From NCBI GenBank assembly GCA_017989935.1, contig JAGNOY010000018.1, positions 1-15,861 on the forward strand: DNA of 15,861 nucleotides, read 5' to 3'. This DNA is from Chitinophagaceae bacterium. GTDB lineage: Bacteria; Bacteroidota; Bacteroidia; Chitinophagales; Chitinophagaceae. The translations under genes and the position numbers were made by a program. The notes beneath the pieces are model-generated. The model was not told the DNA's origin. It was given only the letters and a program-made list of their open reading frames with translations, and did not search any database. The stretch's first letter is position 1. Each line of letters opens with the position of its first letter. This document shows positions 13,640 through 15,861 of this stretch, one piece after another.

Positions 13640-14044
13640 ATGCGCATTGAAGATGTTCCTCAGGATAAAAAAGAATTTCGTGATGGAGATAAAGCGCCAA
13701 AAAAAGTGATGTATGTAACCCAGGGAGATGGCTCGTATACACAAACTGAAAGCCTTGGTTGGGAAGCAGAAAACTTGGTACTTGAACAGGCGTGGGAAGA
13801 TATTGATGAAAGATTAGCACAAGAAAAGCAAAAGGTAGTACAAGGTTTAATAAGTCCAATTTCGTATTTTATGATTAAGAATAGAATGGACCTACCAATA
13901 TTAGCTTCGTATGTTGGCAAATGGCAATGGCAAATTAAACGTCATATGAAACCATCCGTGTTCAATTCACTTTCTAAAAAAACAATTGATAAGTATACAG
14001 AGGTTTTTAATATTACAGAAGATGAATTGAAAAATGTAAAATAA
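13640..14044 (+). CDS. Conserved-looking protein of unknown function, possible divergent HTH at C-terminus
   Basis: This is a 134-aa soluble protein with no signal peptide or membrane helix. The N-terminal about 45 residues are polar (KVMYVTQGDGSYTQTESLGWEAE), a long helix follows (about 45-72, LEQAWEDIDERLAQEKQKVV), and then a compact C-terminal part (about 75-134). That part has MDLPILASYVGKWQWQIKRH followed by FNSLSKKTIDKYTEVFNITEDEL; the spacing loosely recalls the helix-turn-helix of Xre-type regulators, where LSxxxLxxYxxxFxIxxxEL is a common ending. That is inference from pattern only. I recall similar proteins encoded next to BtrH-like genes in Bacteroidota, but cannot verify it. It starts 5 nt after the protease stop and ends 17 nt before the BtrH-like gene, so it belongs to the same operon. 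Confidence 0.8.
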   Translation: MRIEDVPQDKKEFRDGDKAPKKVMYVTQGDGSYTQTESLGWEAENLVLEQAWEDIDERLAQEKQKVVQGLISPISYFMIKNRMDLPILASYVGKWQWQIKRHMKPSVFNSLSKKTIDKYTEVFNITEDELKNVK

Positions 14045-14061
14045 ATCTTCATCTTTGCAAG

Positions 14062-15066
14062 ATGATCATACCATTTCAACATCATGCCCAAGCCCATTGT
14101 GAAAGTGGGGTCACTTCGAATTTATTGCAGCATGCAGGCTTACCAATTACAGAACCTTTAGCATTTGGTATTGGAAGTGGATTGTTTTTTGGTCATTTAC
14201 CTTTTGTAAAAGTCAATGGTGTGCCTGGTACCACCTACCGTATTTTTCCAGGTCAAGTGTTTAGTAATACTTGCAAAAGATTAGGCGTAGAATTTGCTTC
14301 AGAAAAATTTAGTACTGCTGAAAAGGCCATGCAAGGTTTAAATGATAATATAGAAAATGGCATACCGACTGGATGTCAAGTAAGTGTTTTTTATCTACCC
14401 TTTTTACCAGAAGTTTTTAGGTTTCACTTTAATGCACATAACTTAATTATTTTTGGAGAGCAACAAAAAGTGTATTCTGTGAGCGACCCAGTTCTTGAAG
14501 ATGTGCAAACAATAGCTTATGAAGATCTTTCAAAAGCTAGGTTTGCCAAAGGTTTTCCAGAGCCTAAAGGCCGCATGTATTACATCAAAAAAATCAATAC
14601 AAATCCGAATCTCACAGAAGCCATCAGAAAAGGAATCAGACAAACTTGTTTTTTCATGAAATCACCACCAGTACCTTGGTTTGGGGTGAATGCCATAAAA
14701 TTTTTAAGCAAGCAAATTAGAAAATACCCAACTAAACTTGATCCCAGAAAACGAACTTTGTACTTAGGAAACATTATTCGCATGCAAGAAGAAATAGGTA
14801 CAGGTGGTGCTGGATTTAGATTTTTATATGCAGCTTTTCTTCAAGAAGCTTCAGCTATTTGTGCTATGCCAATATTAAATGAACTTTCAAAAGAAATGAC
14901 TTCCATTGGAGATCTTTGGAGACAATTTGCCTTTTATACAGCAAGGTCATGTAAAGTAAGAACTACTGATATAGTTAGCTTCGATGAACTTGCTGACCAA
15001 TTACTCGCTATTTATGAAGCTGAAAAAACATTTTTTAATAAACTGAGCCAAGTAAAATTTAAATGA
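14062..15066 (+). CDS. BtrH-like protein (BtrH N-terminal domain, DUF4872-like C-terminus)
   Basis: This 334-aa protein begins with a BtrH-type domain: HCESGVTSNLLQHAG and EPLAFGIGSGLFFGHLP (residues 12-47). BtrH of butirosin synthesis is an acyltransferase that moves an acyl group from a carrier protein to an aminoglycoside, on a papain/C39-like fold. Residues that could form its Cys-His-Asp set are C13, H126 (FNAHNLIIFG) and D142 (VYSVSDP). The second half (about 185-334) is helical, with no motif I can name beyond likeness to DUF4872. The substrate is unknown; no carrier protein, aminoglycoside or polyketide genes are in the window. The ATG at 14062 follows the previous stop by 17 nt. A weak promoter-like CATCTTTG lies at 14050-14057, but readthrough from the protease is simpler. 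An amidohydrolase or peptidase-like role is also possible. Confidence 0.8.
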   Translation: MIIPFQHHAQAHCESGVTSNLLQHAGLPITEPLAFGIGSGLFFGHLPFVKVNGVPGTTYRIFPGQVFSNTCKRLGVEFASEKFSTAEKAMQGLNDNIENGIPTGCQVSVFYLPFLPEVFRFHFNAHNLIIFGEQQKVYSVSDPVLEDVQTIAYEDLSKARFAKGFPEPKGRMYYIKKINTNPNLTEAIRKGIRQTCFFMKSPPVPWFGVNAIKFLSKQIRKYPTKLDPRKRTLYLGNIIRMQEEIGTGGAGFRFLYAAFLQEASAICAMPILNELSKEMTSIGDLWRQFAFYTARSCKVRTTDIVSFDELADQLLAIYEAEKTFFNKLSQVKFK

Positions 15067-15173
15067 TCCTAGAAACAAGATGGTCGTATAATTTTTATAA
15101 ATCAATAATGATTTAATAATAATGATTTATACATATATATTATCATTATGTTTCTAATTAATACAATAAAATC
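15067..15173. other. AT-rich spacer with direct and inverted repeats
   Basis: A 12-nt direct repeat, AATAATGATTTA, occurs at 15104-15115 and 15118-15129 with a 14-nt period. The second copy overlaps an inverted repeat, ATAATGAT (15119-15126) and ATCATTAT (15142-15149), with a 15-nt AT-only-but-one loop. No T-tract follows, so a standard terminator is unlikely. It lies between the BtrH-like stop and the promoter of the next gene, and could be an operator or a weak mRNA 3'-end hairpin. Confidence 0.5.
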
Positions 15174-15204
15174 TTTGAATCTTCGATATTAGTGCATACA
15201 TTTC
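15174..15204 (+). promoter_or_regulatory. Bacteroidota-type promoter for the two-TM protein gene
   Basis: TTTG at 15174-15177, a 19-nt spacer and TACATTTC (15197-15204, seven of eight to TAnnTTTG) precede the ATG at 15225 by 20 nt. This placement rules against the in-frame GTG at 15192, which would lie inside the promoter. Confidence 0.6.
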
Positions 15205-15224
15205 TGACACTAAATTCACGCACT

Positions 15225-15689
15225 ATGATTTTCAGACGTTATTATACCTTTAAAAGTTCAAAAAGTTCCAGTGAATTGAAAGCCAATTTCCTTGGTCAAC
15301 ACTTTAAAATTCACACTTTAGATTTCGAAATCAAAGAAGATAAAGACATTATTAGGGTTATACCTCATGCAGAATCTGATGAACATGTATATACATTACC
15401 AATCACCCGATTGAAATTTAACACAAATGAAAAAGGTACCATTATTAAAATGGTGGCCAAACCACGCAGAATTGATATTGGAGGTCCTTATTTGCTGATG
15501 ATTTTCGTAGCCTTCTTATTAATTGCCTCAACTATGCTTCTTCTTAAAGGTGATGGCGCATATAATACAACAGCCTATATTTTGGGTGGTCTTGCCTTAG
15601 TTGTATTTGCACTTTTATGGTTTAGGCTAGAGCAAGGGTATTTTGATTATATTCGAAAAATAAGGGATTGGGTGAAGAGTCATGCTTAA
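15225..15689 (+). CDS. Hypothetical protein with two membrane helices
   Basis: I do not recognise this 154-aa protein. The first about 85 residues are polar and probably beta-rich (MIFRRYYTFKSSKSSSELKA, then FKIHTLDFEIKEDKDIIRVIPH and TLPITRLKF). They are followed by two hydrophobic helices (about 88-107 and 115-134) and a short basic tail (YIRKIRDWVKSHA). Both termini are predicted on the same, probably cytoplasmic, side given the basic tail. The layout recalls small PH-like or DUF-type membrane proteins, but no motif confirms a family. It has its own promoter and faces a convergent gene at the window edge. Start 15225 is chosen over GTG 15192 because of that promoter. Confidence 0.75.
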   Translation: MIFRRYYTFKSSKSSSELKANFLGQHFKIHTLDFEIKEDKDIIRVIPHAESDEHVYTLPITRLKFNTNEKGTIIKMVAKPRRIDIGGPYLLMIFVAFLLIASTMLLLKGDGAYNTTAYILGGLALVVFALLWFRLEQGYFDYIRKIRDWVKSHA

Positions 15690-15752
15690 AGTATTTTGCA
15701 ATTTACCATTGTCAAACAAGCAGTACTAAGGCCCTTGAATAAAATCTATAAT

Positions 15753-15861
15753 TCAAAATTGATTTCTACTAAAGATTATACTCCCTTGATTCATTCTTTT
15801 TTGATAAGGAAAGTATTTTTTCAAATTTTCGTCAACCAAATCTAAATTAAACTCACCGCCT
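15753..15861 (-). CDS. 3' end of a minus-strand gene (truncated by window edge)
   Basis: On the minus strand one frame is open from the window edge for 35 codons to TGA at 15755-15753; the other two frames stop within a few codons. The residues include GGEFNLDLVDENLKKYFPYQ and end SIIFSRNQF, a normal protein-like composition. It is too short to assign a family. It would be convergent with the gene at 15225-15689. Confidence 0.45.
   Translation of the reverse strand, partial: GGEFNLDLVDENLKKYFPYQKRMNQGSIIFSRNQF

Noticed and set aside
15104..15129. Possible CRISPR-like tandem repeat
   Set aside because: Only two 12-nt copies with a 2-nt gap; there is no spacer structure and no cas gene.
15192..15224. 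GTG start for the two-TM protein
   Set aside because: It falls inside the promoter (15174-15204) and adds residues with no support.

Overview
The window looks like chromosomal DNA from a member of the Bacteroidota. The evidence is the low GC content, the near absence of Shine-Dalgarno sequences, the TAnnTTTG-type -7 promoter boxes about 13-21 nt before start codons, and the protein families present (a Bacteroidota-style CcmC/CcmD pair, a large Tsp-like protease, QueG, MutS2). A lineage near Chitinophagales/Sphingobacteriia is my guess from the protein flavour; the sequence alone does not prove it.

Layout, left to right. Positions 1-1226 hold the C-terminal half of a PcrA/UvrD-type helicase. 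A GC-richer repeat element (R1, 1247-1370) and a VapBC-like toxin-antitoxin pair (1438-2027) follow, then a 338-nt gene-free gap. Next come ccmC and a ccmD-like gene (2366-3350), a glutamate dehydrogenase of animal-like architecture (3384-4820) ending in a strong terminator, rplS (ribosomal protein L19) with its own terminator, tatA, a MltD-like lytic transglycosylase, truA, and a mutS2-like gene that lacks the Smr domain (to 9707). A second, inverted copy of the repeat (R2, 9774-9847) separates mutS2 from a convergent small orphan gene. Then queG lies on the minus strand, divergent from an apparent operon of a tail-specific protease (ctp/prc-like), a 134-residue conserved-looking protein and a BtrH-like protein (11421-15066). 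The window ends with a promoter-driven two-TM protein (15225-15689) and the 3' end of a minus-strand gene.

Most of the window is housekeeping: DNA repair, translation, tRNA modification, cytochrome c maturation, protein export, wall turnover and nitrogen metabolism. The accessory signal is concentrated in three places. The first is the two-copy repeat family, with conserved arms and a different central hairpin in each copy. The second is the toxin-antitoxin pair beside R1. The third is the protease/134-aa/BtrH-like operon, whose last two members have no established cellular role that I can name. I see no CRISPR array, tRNA, rRNA, transposase or phage gene. I do not claim a proven new system; the repeat family and the BtrH-like operon are the best leads.
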